Assembly: GCA_015227615.1 (NCBI GenBank)
Contig: JAALGZ010000015.1
Location: 459,001-523,000 of the forward strand
Length of the DNA stretch: 64,000 nt
Source of the DNA: Labyrinthula sp. Ha
Lineage: Eukaryota; Sar; Bigyra; Labyrinthulida; Labyrinthulaceae
Reading direction: 5' to 3'
Below, piece by piece: positions 1 to 12,100 of the stretch. A program made the position numbers and the translations under genes. Below the pieces are notes generated by a model. The model worked only from the letters and a program-made list of their open reading frames with translations. It made no database searches and was not told the origin of the DNA. Position 1 is the stretch's first letter; each line of letters starts with the position of its first letter.

Positions 1-330
1 CCATATTTGGTGTAAAGTTCTGTTGAAAGGGTCCATCCCTGAAAGAAACCTTAACCAGGCGAATTTTCTTCTAATTGATCAAAGATATGTTGTGCTAGAT
101 TCTATTGATAACATGTTGATGCTTCATAACTGGCATATGGAATGCTACGATCATTGAGATGGTGGAAAGCTTAATAGAGGAAAGAAAAATAGTAAAGATT
201 TGATTTGTGGAATTTATATGGACAAACAGTACAATGTCGAAAGGCACAAAGCTGTTCATTTTCTTCAAAATGCGCGGGTAGGAAAGGTATGCATGGAAAA
301 ATGTTGTTGAGGTGGCAGAATCCATTAATA
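1..330 (+). mobile_element. possible integrase-type fossil, cut by left edge
   Basis: The plus strand reads as a degraded peptide recalling the zinc-binding (HHCC-like) module of retroviral-type integrases: a His-rich WHMECYDH stretch, then GGKLNR, then IYMDKQYNVERH. The order resembles the GHLG...YWP.M...V pattern of Ty3-type integrases. It is broken, lacks a recognisable catalytic core in this window and begins outside it. No terminal repeats are visible. The assignment rests on pattern alone and is weak. Confidence 0.2.
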
Positions 331-1311
331 ATGAGGTGCTGAAATGTATTTAAATTTTGAGTATTCAGATTCGGCTTTAGACATACGCTAAATGTTTGCT
401 TTTACTTGGTGTTCAAAGACATGAAACAGGTTTATAAAACGCGTTTTCAAAAATTGTTATGTTGACTGTTTGTCACAGTAAGGTAATGAAAGAAAAACCA
501 TCACAATCACCTATCGTATTCAGAATTGTATTAACCTGTAGATATGGATGTGTTCTGAGAAAGACTTCACACTGAGGTATTGAGGCTGCTACTATTCAAA
601 ACCAATCAAAGCAAGTTTTGAGAACTTTGACAATTCTCAAGACTCCTCAGTCAATGTTGTAAATAGAAACTCATTACTCATTCATTAAGACTCAACCAAC
701 TCTTTACTGAAAAACTCTAATTTAACTCCTAATCCCTCACCCACTATTCTCTCAATCTGGTATTGTGACCCAGACTCACTCAACCAATGGATTGATCCCG
801 CGAAAGTCCGGATCAGTTCTCAGCAAAAACTCACGCTGCAATTCAACCTCTAGATATAAGTCGTAAAGCACCATATCTTGCACTTGGGAAAAATTTAATA
901 TTCTTACTGAACGCACCTATCTATAGGAAAACAAAACCTTTTTGCCTCAATAGGATTCTTAATTGTAATAATCGAACATACTACTTCAGCAATCATTGTT
1001 AATAACTTTACTCTCAAGAACAATTTTCAACTAGCGGATCCATTACTATATTTACTCAAAGAGTTATAACTAAAACCTCAATTTAGAAGTAATTTCTATA
1101 GAAGAGCAGTAACTCTTGTCTAGACATTGACGTTTTTAAAATTTTGGAGGGTTACGCATGTCTTAGCTCTATTCTTACCTCCCTCCAACTATTTGTTGAT
1201 AACAATCAGGAGATCATATTCCATAGTATACATTCTTTGCAAAAATTAATAATTATCTGACAATATAATTAGCACGGAATTCAGGAATAGCCTATACAAC
1301 AATAATTAAAA
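331..1311. other. gene-free AT-rich stretch with a CTCA-rich tract
   Basis: No coding region is recognised. Between about 570 and 840 the sequence is unusually rich in CTCA and TGAG tetramers spaced roughly 10-20 nt apart. A similar tract lies near 49.0-49.3 kb. Confidence 0.4.
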
Positions 1312-1545
1312 TACATTGTCAAAAGGGCCATGGGGATGCTAATACGGTGTTTAGTTGCACCAGCCATGAAGCATTTAGAGTTAATATATGATAGAGTCAG
1401 GGAAATCCTAGAGCGCTCAAACCACAGGTTTGTGCTAAAACACACACTTCTTCATGCTCTTGATGAAATACTCAAGAAAATGCTGAGCTCTCTTAATATT
1501 AGGTTGCTTCCACTGCTTAAGTTAAGGAGAGATATTTCAATGTAA
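1312..1545 (+). pseudogene. dynamin-family stalk fragment
   Basis: This open stretch of about 75 codons has no known start context. It reads LVAPAMKHLELIYDRVREIL and continues with RF, LL, LDEI and ML spacings. This follows the dynamin-family middle domain, in which a 'L..PA...LE.VYD.V..I' helix is followed by 'L.RFP.L...I.E....L' and then the hydrophobic segment before the AYINT motif. The GTPase domain is absent upstream, where a stop precedes the stretch by a few codons, and the AYINT motif is absent downstream. It therefore looks like a remnant or isolated exon rather than a working dynamin, whose members normally exceed 600 residues. The homology call is mine from pattern and could be coincidence. 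Confidence 0.4.
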
Positions 1546-1882
1546 GACGAAACAGTAAAAGCAGGGAAACATACTGATAGAAACCAGTTCTTCCTAAATA
1601 GTGCTATGCTTATCATTATTAACAACTTGCACTAGTTATAGTCCACATTCTCAAAGATCATATCTTAAAATGACTTCAACCAGTAGAAAAACAACACCAT
1701 GAACAATAGACGGATGTAAACTAAGGAAATTTGGACATTAAAATAATATAGTAGTTTCAAAAGTTCAACTAATACCAATAAAACTAATAACTCAATGTAA
1801 ATATCCAGTTTAAAATGTTACTGTTCGGCATTTAAGCTTTTCACTGGCGAAAAAGTAGATTCAGATAAACCATTGTGCTTAT
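1546..1882. other. short gene-free stretch
   Basis: AT-rich sequence downstream of the ankyrin gene's stop codon and after the dynamin-like fragment. Nothing recognised. Confidence 0.4.
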
Positions 1883-4063
1883 TCAATTCATGTACTCTTT
1901 CAATACCTCAAAATCTTCTTCCTCAATGTCAAGTAAAGCACTGATATCTTGCTCAGCAGTCATTCCAGGTATATCAGCTAATCCACTGTCGACATAACGA
2001 GAAAAATACTTACAAAAAATCTTGGCTTTTTTCAGGCGCATTGTTGACCTTTCTGTCTTTTGTTCTAAGAGAAACTCTCGAAACAACTTACTTTGTGATA
2101 TTTGCAAAACTTGAAGAAATCTTTGATCTTTGTTTCTTTCAGCTAAATCAAACACGTTAATATCTGTGTTCCCATTTGGCATGAAAAACAGACACCTATC
2201 ACAGTACCATGTGTCACACTTGTCGTTCTCACACTTCTTTATAACTCGGCCCTCTTTGACTCTTGCCATGCACAGGTCGCAAGCACCAGCTTTTCCAGGT
2301 GCAAGGGTTTCAGAGGTTATACGATGAGGACTTTTTAGGGAACAACACATCAAGTGCAACGTCAAATGCAAATTACTGCCAAGCGAAACGAAAAATAGGA
2401 ATATTTCATAAAATCCACGAACAACACATATCATCAAGGGAGTTAATGAGTTTCCGTATCTAAAATCTATATCGAAGTTAATGTCGCTAATGTCCATTCT
2501 GGTCACAAATTTCCGTACCAATGCAATCAATCTTTGTTGATGTCTTACATCATTTTCTTTAAGAAAAGCAAGTCTGTAGAATAAAAGTTGAACTGAGTCA
2601 ACTTTTCCGGATTTGTCTGGCATTGGCTCAACGAGCATCCCGTGATCAAAAAGAACATCCCAAAATTCATCTTGGATTTCTGGCACACCGCGTTGTGATT
2701 CCACATAACTAGATGCTAGGTAGGTTGCTGGATGTATTTCATAAAGTTGAAACCTTTTATTCAAGTCAATTGCAGGTGTCTGCAATTTCGCATTTTCTTG
2801 AAGGATAATCTTTATAATGCTAAGGGCATTGGAAGCAAAAGCTAGTTGGAAAGGATCCAAACCATTAGGAATTTTGTAAAAAAGATTAGCTCCATTTTTA
2901 ATCAGAAGTTTTACCAAAGGTTCTGTTTGTTTTGGATGCTCTCCATAAACTGAAGTCTGAAGAAAAAACATTAAGACACTCCATCCATGCCCAATAACAC
3001 CAACCATATTTAAAGTAGAGTTGCAGTTAGCTCCATTTTCTATTAACAATCTTGCAAACCTATCTCTGGGTTTTCTGTCATCTCTCCTGAACAAATAAGT
3101 TTCACCACAACAAAACAAAGCGTTCAATCCACCTCTACTATCCCTGCTGACAAAACTAAAAACAGAAAGCCGAGAAATGAATGAAGATTCATCAGTAACT
3201 GCTTTATTCAAGAGCTCAAAAAAAGTTTGAAACAGCTGGAAGTTGTTGAATATAATACAAGAGTGCAAAATATTTAATCCACTAGAAGATGGTTTTCTAT
3301 AAAACCCAAGGCTTTTGGTAAACTCCAATTTTTCCAGTATCTTCTTATATCCAACCTTCCCTATTTCATGTTGATTGGTGTTAGCAAGCAGATGGATCAC
3401 ATTAACAGTTGCAGGATACGTTTTTCTTCTGAAAAGATACGCTTTTTCATAGCATATATCCAGCACATAAAGAATAGTGTCCACATTATCAGAAAATATT
3501 GCACAAGCTATTATATCTGTTCTATCCGGTAACTCATGCCCCAGATTTAACTTGATCTGGTGTCTTTCCGAAAACTCGTAGACTTCCCTAATAAAAACAT
3601 ATTTTCCAGAAAATGCCAGACACATTAACAAAGTAAAATTATTCGCTATAGGGTCAACAAAATTAAACATTTCTTCAAGCTTCCTGAGAGTATGTTTGCT
3701 TGCGTATTCATTGTTAAGACCATTTTGAAGCTCAATGTACGAAGAAAAAAAATCCAACGTCGTCTTTATATAATTACTCTGTTCTGTTGATAACATATAA
3801 AATAATTTTATTATATCTTTATGAACAGCTGCTAATTCATTTAGAAATGATTTAACGGATCTTTCTAGTGTTTGTAAACGCTTCTTAAATGGCTCATTTT
3901 CATTGACTCGCTGAATTATTGTTTCCAGGTTAGAAGCGAGTTTGTTTACCTTTTCTATCAGTTTTTCGTTATTTATATTAGAGTTAAAAAGGGCCCTTCG
4001 ACCAGGAATACTTCCCTGCACCGTGTTTCTTCGGACATATACTTGATCCCCCATGTTTTGCAA
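1883..4063 (-). CDS. ankyrin-repeat protein with a cysteine-rich zinc module
   Basis: An uninterrupted 726-residue protein. Residues 20-120 look helical and may form a coiled coil. Between about residues 190 and 590 there are degenerate ankyrin repeats, the clearest reading RFARLLIENGAN, PLVKLLIKNGAN and LTPLMICVVRGFYEIFLFFV. Residues 595-624 form a likely zinc site with spacing C-x2-C-x12-C-x4-C-x4-C-x2-C; its KKCENDKCDTWYCDRC core recalls RING/PHD-type or zinc-ribbon folds. The C-terminus is acidic (DIEEEDFEVLKEYMN). Methionine 1 is used here, but Met4 is equally possible. Ankyrin arrays bind protein partners, and the metal site suggests a scaffold or ubiquitin-pathway adaptor, which is inference. 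No signal peptide or membrane segment is seen. The gene stands alone, with relics on both sides. Confidence 0.75.
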   Translation of the reverse strand: MQNMGDQVYVRRNTVQGSIPGRRALFNSNINNEKLIEKVNKLASNLETIIQRVNENEPFKKRLQTLERSVKSFLNELAAVHKDIIKLFYMLSTEQSNYIKTTLDFFSSYIELQNGLNNEYASKHTLRKLEEMFNFVDPIANNFTLLMCLAFSGKYVFIREVYEFSERHQIKLNLGHELPDRTDIIACAIFSDNVDTILYVLDICYEKAYLFRRKTYPATVNVIHLLANTNQHEIGKVGYKKILEKLEFTKSLGFYRKPSSSGLNILHSCIIFNNFQLFQTFFELLNKAVTDESSFISRLSVFSFVSRDSRGGLNALFCCGETYLFRRDDRKPRDRFARLLIENGANCNSTLNMVGVIGHGWSVLMFFLQTSVYGEHPKQTEPLVKLLIKNGANLFYKIPNGLDPFQLAFASNALSIIKIILQENAKLQTPAIDLNKRFQLYEIHPATYLASSYVESQRGVPEIQDEFWDVLFDHGMLVEPMPDKSGKVDSVQLLFYRLAFLKENDVRHQQRLIALVRKFVTRMDISDINFDIDFRYGNSLTPLMICVVRGFYEIFLFFVSLGSNLHLTLHLMCCSLKSPHRITSETLAPGKAGACDLCMARVKEGRVIKKCENDKCDTWYCDRCLFFMPNGNTDINVFDLAERNKDQRFLQVLQISQSKLFREFLLEQKTERSTMRLKKAKIFCKYFSRYVDSGLADIPGMTAEQDISALLDIEEEDFEVLKEYMN

Positions 4064-4789
4064 ATTATTTTTAAGGAAGTTTGTCGTATACTCTGTGCAG
4101 TTTATTCGGGAAAATGTGCCAGCGAGATTTTGTATTCTGGTAATGCGTCATTGCGATTAATGGAAACCGGCTGTTTTTTTCTTGCCTGCGGTTTCTTGAC
4201 TTCGGTGAAAATGACTCCAACGAATTTCATTGGTCAGAATGAAAAAAGGGCACATGGCCTAAGTTTGTACTTTTAGAAAATGAAGAAAAGGGAAACGAAA
4301 AAATCTGACAGAGACATCTACAAAACGGAGAAAATCAACTGCGTAGACGAAAAAACACTTAATAGAAACGGTGAAGGGTATGAATGAAGAGAGAAAACTT
4401 CAGTGGAAATAATTGAAGTGTTTGGTAAGTTTCTTGGAAGCTGATTTCGTTGGAGAATATATGCTACAGAATATTTTTCTTAAGCTAAAAGTAAAAAAAA
4501 AAGTTCAATTCAAGTGGAAAAGTACTTAAATGATGCAAAATATTTTATGGTGGGACAGCTACTTGAAAGTTTGATGTTAACAATAAGTATGAATCAAAAG
4601 TTCCGAGCTACTTTTTTCAACATAATTAAATTGATCACGAAGGACTTTATTAAATATATTAGCTAAGTGGAATATACGATATCAGAAACATAGAAATAGG
4701 TCGTAATTAATTATATTGTTCAGATAAGGGGTTAAGGAATAAGTATATAGATAAAAGAGAGAAACATTCAGAATAGACTTCACCTTAAA
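4064..4789. other. promoter region of the ankyrin gene and spacer
   Basis: Sequence upstream of the minus-strand ankyrin gene. No coding sequence or motif is recognised, and the short plus-strand ORF overlapping the gene start looks incidental. Confidence 0.4.
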
Positions 4790-6150
4790 AAGGCCTCGAA
4801 GGTAGGAAAGTACTAAGATGACCTGGTAGATGACGAAGAGAAATTTATTGAAACACTTAGGTTAGCTGACATGTCAATTACTAGTGCTGTTACAGCTCTT
4901 CGCGAGAGATGTTTTATGTATATTTCATTAAAGTACTAGTCAGATGTGTGATGAGAAAGGCTGGAGATGAAGGCAAGCGTTCTGAAGACACTAGTATGAA
5001 AAATTTGGCAAAACGTGGAATAGAAATATTACCTACAAGAGGTATATTTAAAATGTAATTTAACACAACAAGAAAGGAAAGAGCTACTGTAAAAGGAACT
5101 ACATTTCCAGAGCCACTACCAAGTAATGCAAGAAACAGCCATCAAGTATCCACCCGGATAGATGCCACCCAGAGATTGACCAAAGATCATTTATTGGTTA
5201 TGTTTTCCATGGGTCTAGATTATTTTATGTGGCCCATGAATTTATGCTGTAAATTCAATGAGATAAAAACATATTTTGAAGATCTTCGTGGCCTAAGTGA
5301 TCTTGAAATTAGAAACATATCCATTGATAAGGTCGTTAGCTGTCCATTCCTTACGAAGGTGGTCAAGGAACTTGGCGTAATCAACGTCAAATATATTACG
5401 CAATTCACAAGAGCCTTTAAGACTGCCTGAAAAGATTGGACCTCAGATTCTTTGACCGAATTTAAAAGTAGATTACAGCGGGCAATGATCCTTACCTTTG
5501 ATTCTGTAGAGGAGTTTGATGATCGCCTGCAGCAGATGCTTCGAACGTATCCAGAGGAGCAGCAACAGAATTACATAAGAATTAAATAAAAACAAAAGTT
5601 AGCATATGTTCAACCCGAACGAGGGATTTTGTGATACTTTCATAAAATTTCAGCCAATGGACAGAGTCTTCTCCAACCCTGAAAAAAGGTGAAGGTGTCT
5701 GTAAGGAAACTATGAGAGCCAAAACTCTTAATCTACTTATCAATATTACTTTCAAGCGATTGAATTGTATTATCAGGATACACTAACCAAAATAAAGCAA
5801 CTGATGAGAGATGAAGAAGAGATTTGTAAAGAAGTTCTTTCTGAGAAAAACGTTGAGCTGCTTGAATTTTGCTTGATTTATAAACATGACCTTGGAAACT
5901 CAAAATACATAGTTGCTGAGAAGGTGAAGCGACTAACGAGGCAGCTTAATTTACAACTGCGTGAAGTTTAAAGAATTTTGATCCCGAGATCCAGTTCTGA
6001 TGTAACTGAAAGTACGAGCTTGTCATGCAGGTGTTGCTCAAGGACTTTCCTGAAGGATGAAAAGAAATATATTTCCCAGTACATTAAGTTGCAAGGCAGG
6101 ATTCTCGCAGATATCCATTTTAGAAAGATGCTTCAAAGGGATTAGCAAAA
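4790..6150 (+). mobile_element. decayed Mutator-like (MULE) transposase relic
   Basis: The plus strand carries a heavily eroded copy of a transposase related to the intact one at 42134-44212. Collinear matches include KRSEDTSMKNLAKRG against RDSEETNIQILIKTV, FSMGLDYFMWPMNL against FPVGVDCFMKAVDF, and FDDRLQQMLRTYPEEQQQ against IEAHLQKLIFDFPEPKQQQ. The order of the segments is conserved over more than 1 kb. Several in-frame stops and frame changes separate the readable blocks (5176-5430 and 5765-5971 are the longest). The amino-acid divergence shows an older insertion or a different subfamily. I could not find terminal inverted repeats or a target duplication. Confidence 0.7.
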
Positions 6151-9139
6151 GTGTCAGCTAATGGCTGTGATGCATATGAATTTAGGGTAAAGCTCCTTTC
6201 TTTTCGAATGATGAAAACACCAAGTAAAGTCTCTGCCTAATATGCAATGTTATTGTCTGTTTGTATGAAGTTGTGTTAAGAGGTTGAAAATCTACGGGAG
6301 GATGGGAAAAAATCCACGTAATGGTAACAGGTCTGAGTGACGAATTAAGAAAAAATCCTGACATTATTTTATCCGAGCCTTAATAGTCTCTTTCGCAAGA
6401 ACCATTTTTAACCATAGAATCCCCCGAGAAGAGAAATCTTCAAAGAAAGCTTCAGAGGTACACAGTCAAAGTAGCTTAATCTCAACTCAAGGTTAACGTG
6501 CTATGAAGTTTTTCTATTGTACCCATTCCTATACTACTTTTACCCAAATCTTTGTGTTAGCACAAGAAATTTGGCATAATTTACCTGAGCAAACAATTTG
6601 ATGTTACCGAACTCTCATTATATAATCCTTTCTATGGGTTTTATCACCCCTTTCCATTAACACATAAGATGTCATAATAAACAAACAAGAGAGTTTTTAC
6701 ATCCATATCTCTCATTCCCTGAGCAAAATTGGCAGCAAAGGTTTGTTTATCAGAGCTATTTCATGAGGAATCTTCATAACTGTCCTGGTCAGTGATATTT
6801 TACCTTTGCTAAGTAATTGAAAACTTGTTTTAACTTCATTTACATTCTGGCTCCATCATTTCCTATGTTTCGCTTATACAATAAAAGTGAAGAATAATAT
6901 TCATTTCAAAAACTTTTCATACTGTCTTATTTCAATTAATTTAACTTCTAAAAAGAATAATATATATTTTCTGCAGAGTAAAAGCATTTTGCTGGATGGC
7001 TTTAATTAAGTTTTTATTTTAGTTGATTCGTGTTTCTATGAAATCATTCAGAAAAACTATTTTAAACAATTTTTAATAGATGTTCATTCTGAGCCAAACG
7101 AGGTGCTCTTATTGTATGTCCTGATGTCCTTGGAGCTTACCCTGAAGCCTTTACTTTTCTGTTCTTCATATGAGCCAATATGCAAAATTTTTCGCGAGAA
7201 GCAATATTTTTTCATATCTCAGGTGACTTTAATGTTTGAATAAACAATCTTGAGCACCTAGCATCGTTGCATTAAATATATCTAGATCCCCTCAACTCTC
7301 CTATAAATCATTCGCATTAAGAAGGGTTATTTATATTTTTGGTAGATTTCTGTTTACCTTCGTGAAGACAATTTATACTGATTCTATATTTTATACTCTG
7401 GGAAATGTATATTTTGTAGATTTAATCTTCGAAAAAAGTGTGTTGGGGTTAATTAATACGAAATTGTAGAATTATATCATGCTCCTCATTTTTGCTTAGA
7501 AAAATCACTATAATAAAACCTTCCTTCTAAGAAAAACTATATTTAACGTCATGGAAGAAGCTTATGGCTTAGGTTAATAAACAACTGCAAATCTTGAATC
7601 TCTTTAGCAGAATATCAATTGTAGTCACAAGTTTTGAATTCCTGCTACAGCTGGACTCCAACCTTGTTGATTCAACCTGTTGAGAAACCCAACCTTTATT
7701 GTACCTAGATAGTTAGAATGACTGAACTGACAAGTATATTTTTTTACTTCTTGTTCATAATAAAAAGCTTCCTTGGATCTCAATATTAGAGAAAAGTATA
7801 GCCCAGAGTTAACTTAGTATACACAAATAGATCAGTATGTTTCATTAGGCGTCTATAAGGCCTTTTTGGTTGAGGTTTTCAGAAATCTCCCTTCAGATGG
7901 TGCTATGTATTGAGGTACGTAAGAAAAGAACATGTAAACCCCCTTGTGTATATCGAGCAAAAGGTACCAGAAACAAGTAAGACTACACATGTATGAGGGC
8001 TGATTGAATTTCATCATAAGCAAAAACTTCTTGTTAATTGATACTATTAGCTTTTTGATGATGCTTAATACTATCAAGGAAAGGAAAGTTTATAGTATCC
8101 AAACAAGTTTCCAGCGTAAGTTTTATTTGGAAACAGCCAAGATAACTTGAAGCTAACCGAACCTGTGATTTCTAATGAGCTGCTAATAAATGGGGTCACC
8201 TTATTAATAATTTTGAGTATTGTGCTCATGACAGGCACCCAATACTTACAATTTTGTCTGAAATAATTCGTCTATATTTGTCTATGACTAACCATATTGT
8301 TAGTTACTTTCATGGGGAGAACTGAATGATAGTTAAGGCTACGGGTAACTGTAGATGATAATATCGAAAGCTATAATATAATCTTATTAGGTGTCAGCTC
8401 TTTCCTCACCAGAAAATAGCTTAAACTAATAAACAGGAAGAACCACGGAGTTTTTAAGCTTTTTCCTAGAGCCGCCCAGGTATACATTGCCTAAGAATAG
8501 CTTTGATGATGGTATAAATTAAAAATGAAAATATATTTAAATTTGCTAAAGTAATTTTTTGTGGTTGTTACCATAGTTTATTCTTTTGGTAGAGCAAATG
8601 TTCACAGGTGGTTTTAAGTGATACTGGTTATATGACAGATAGATCTTATTTTTTTCCTATTAAGTCTAGAATACAATGCGTTATACTATTAATCTCGCAT
8701 TTACAGCAATATTTATGCCTCTTTATATGGCAAACAAAGTTAGTACATAAAAAATATCTGCTTTCACTTAACCTTTCTGCTAGTTTCTCGCCAATTATCT
8801 CTGTTCATCTGCTTAGTTCCACAGTTATCCGATTGAATAAAATGTGCATACTTGCCTCTTAACTTGCTTCTATAACGTTAATTGTACTTTAGCATGATAT
8901 TTCGACTCTTACTAGCATGTCATAATCCAAGATGTAATTTTTATGTTATTCCTTTGCGTTTGTTAACGGTTAGGCAACCACATTCACGTATCTTCAGTGT
9001 AGCGAACCGCAAAATATAAAGAAAAATGATCATTTGTAAACAGATAAGAGTTTAAAACTTTAACTCCACTGACAATAACAAAAGAAGAAATTAAAGTATC
9101 TTAATTTCTCACCAAATAAACCCATACAAAACAGAGATC
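6151..9139. other. long gene-poor interval upstream of symplekin
   Basis: AT-rich sequence without a convincing gene. Short ORFs at 7853-8077 and 8608-8862 have no recognisable family and look incidental. One weak endonuclease-like motif lies near 7.2 kb (separate entry). The last few hundred bases before 9140 must hold the symplekin promoter, but no motif stands out. Confidence 0.4.
7190..7340 (+). mobile_element. possible LINE endonuclease fragment
   Basis: One plus-strand frame reads HISGDFNV, then INNLEHLAS and DPLNSPINHSH, with stops between. The GDFN motif followed by an INN/H.L pattern is typical of AP-type endonuclease domains of non-LTR retrotransposons. Only about 50 codons are readable and no reverse transcriptase is seen nearby, so this is a weak call. 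Confidence 0.25.
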
Positions 9140-12100
9140 ATGGAAAATGACGATCTGGATGACTACTCTCTATCTGATGTCACTGATAAATCTGAAGCAG
9201 ATGGACTAGAGTATCAGGATTTAAAACAAGAGTTGGAGAACACAGTTGCAGGCGCAAAAGATGAGTCCGCTTTACAAGAAGAAAGACTTGGATTTCTAAG
9301 TCAAGCTAAAGAAATTGTACTATTTAGAGATCGTTCTGCTAATAAATCTCTTCTTCATGAGCATACGAAGCAATTTCTAAGTTTTCTTGAGCTGCCCTCA
9401 ACAAGTGAGACAGAAGTTTACAAAATTTTCATCTTGAGGTTTTTTGAAGAGGCAATTGAAATGAGTTCTTCTACTGTGGTTGTTTTTTTCATCTACATCT
9501 CCAAAAAATTTTCTTCTTTCCTTGAAACTCAAGTTTACCGTCACCAACCCAAAGTTTTCAAACAATTGCTAGTTTCTTTGAACAACTGTTTATTTCCTCT
9601 ATTCAAACTAATTACCCAGCCTTCAAGTTATAAAAAGCTAAGTTCCAGTGAATCAGTTGCTTCAGATATTTCTATGAATAGTTTAAATTTAAATTCCGAA
9701 AACGAATCAAAATTAGTCTTAACGGAAGAATTTGTCAATAATGAATTGTTGAAGTCTTTTTTTACTGTTGTGAAAGAAGCTAAAAGCTTTTTGGAAGCTC
9801 AGAAAGATGTGAAAATTTATTTGAAAAATTCAATTTTGCTTGGACTCTTTAAGTTTCTTGAAACTATATGTCTTGTTTGTTCGAGACAAGATCCAAAGGC
9901 TAGTGTTACCTCAATAACTGGGAGAAAGAACAATTTAAGAAAAGATACAGGGCCTACAGCTTTTTCTTTGACACAGATGGAAAAAAGTGTACGCTTTGAA
10001 CAGCTGGGTTTCTTACGTGGGAAGCTTGATGAACTGGACAAGTTAGGATTGGACGTTCTGCCTTGCTTTTTTCCCTGCATTACGCAATCAAAGGGGCACA
10101 TTTTCTTTCAGGCCTTGCGATCTACGGCTACACTTTTTCAGCATCGTAGAGGGCTAAGAGAAAAAATCATGACTTTTTTTGACAATAATATTACACTGTT
10201 CACAGAAGCTACAGCGAGAGAGAAGATATTAATCAAGACTAGTTTCAGAACGTGTTTCCTTCCACTGCTCAAGGCTGATTTCTTAGGTCATTATTACGAT
10301 AAGTTACTGGTTTTACTCTTTAGAGATACAGTATTGGGAAAAGAGGATACTTATCTCAAAAAAACTCTAAAAGATCTACAGAAGTTTAAAGCAAATAAAG
10401 ATAAGTTTGATAAAAATCGCTTTGACCTTGTGTTAAAACAATCTAATAAGTTCAAGGCAGATGTTGCTGCCAAAGAGGCAGAGGAAGTTCAGAAAATGGA
10501 ATTACAGATTAGAACGACCTTCTTTGGACTAGGAAAGCCAGAAAAAGCAAGAGCCCAAAATGCACTCTTCCAGAATTTATATGAAGCACTTCAGCAAAAG
10601 GAACGATATCTTCGGCCCGTGAGCACTTCTGTTCTTCTAAACCGAGGGTCTTCTCCCAGCGTAGCAAAAAAGTCATTTACAGTTGATAATCTTGTTCTCA
10701 AGTGTCTTATCCTCCATAAACTCCCACAATCTGCAGAAGCGTCTTTTGATATGGATCAAATATTTGATCTTCTCTTCACCAATGTCGCTATTCATTGGAA
10801 TCTTTGTGCGGCATATTTGACTGCAATGTTCTTAGACGAATCAGAGGAAGCAAATTTTTCTACACTATTCAAAGAATTGTTAAATAGGTTGGACGCTATA
10901 TTTCGATGTGGCTTTGAAGTGCAGGAAGATGAAAAACTAAAAAGAGAAACTGCGAATCAATTACGACAACTGGTGAAACAGCTCCCTGGTTGGTTCCTTG
11001 TGCTGACTAGAATTCCGTTTCCTAACAAAGATATCTTAAAGTTCATTACGAGGTGTGTATTGGCAGAGTTGGGGAAAGAACAGGTGTCACCTAGCCATCA
11101 AGCCATAAGCGTCTTTGGTTTCAGAATACTTGAACATATTGCAACGACAAATTTAAAGCTTCAAGTCGTTGCAATTCAACTTTTGCTTTATTTTTCATTG
11201 CTCGGTGACCGAAAAATTCGTACACGTTCCCTTCAGATACTAATAAACGGAGTTTTGGTATCCAACAGAAAACGTAAAAGGGGGGAAATAATTTCCTTCG
11301 GACGCGAAGACACATTTTTAGGCGCAAAATTTCACATTGAACAATTCACAAAGGCACTTCTTTCTCCAAATAATAATTTTGACATATCCTTTGAAAACAT
11401 TCCAGAAATATCATCTGTGTTAGAAGTAGCTAAAACATTCTTGCCTGAGTTGTCGGGCGTTGAAAATGATCAGAAGAGAGAGAAAGAGGAGGAGATTCAA
11501 GAGACTAACGTTTCATATCTGGCTAAGGGTGAAAACGTTATAGACGTGAAGTTATCATTTTGCTTTGGAATTGCCTCTGTCTTACCTGGCTTATTTTCTC
11601 TTATATTGGAGAGATACAGCTACACAGAAGATCTAGAAACAAGATTGAAAATATTAAAGAATGCTCAATTCAACAAGCTGCTTTCAAAATATGTTCGTAG
11701 TTTTGGCCATTCTGGAACCATCTCCCTATTAAATACAGAGACGGAAATAAAAGATACTATAGAAGGTCTTACAGGTCGAAGATACGAGTTTATTACCTAT
11801 GTGCTTCTTCATGTATCACTGACTATGTTTGTTACATCGGATGAGAAAGCTGAACTGGTCAAGTCATTTGTGTCCAACATAAACTTGCCTTCAACAGAGA
11901 TACTGCGAACAAACCATGTTGAACTCTTTTTAGGACTGTTGCCATGGTTCTCTACCAAGGCGGTTATTAGTGGCATTGTATCTGTGCTTTCGCATGAAGT
12001 ATTTTCGGATGATCTTAAAGTATTGTTACTGAAAATTTATTTCAAGCAAATTTTAGATGTTCATACACTGCGGCATAAGGTTAAAGCAGAGAATGAAAGT

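Noticed and set aside
1883-4063. Integrated giant-virus segment, suggested by ankyrin repeats and the beta-helix protein
   Set aside because: No viral hallmark gene (capsid, packaging ATPase, viral polymerase) is present, and neighbours are spliced or typical eukaryotic genes.
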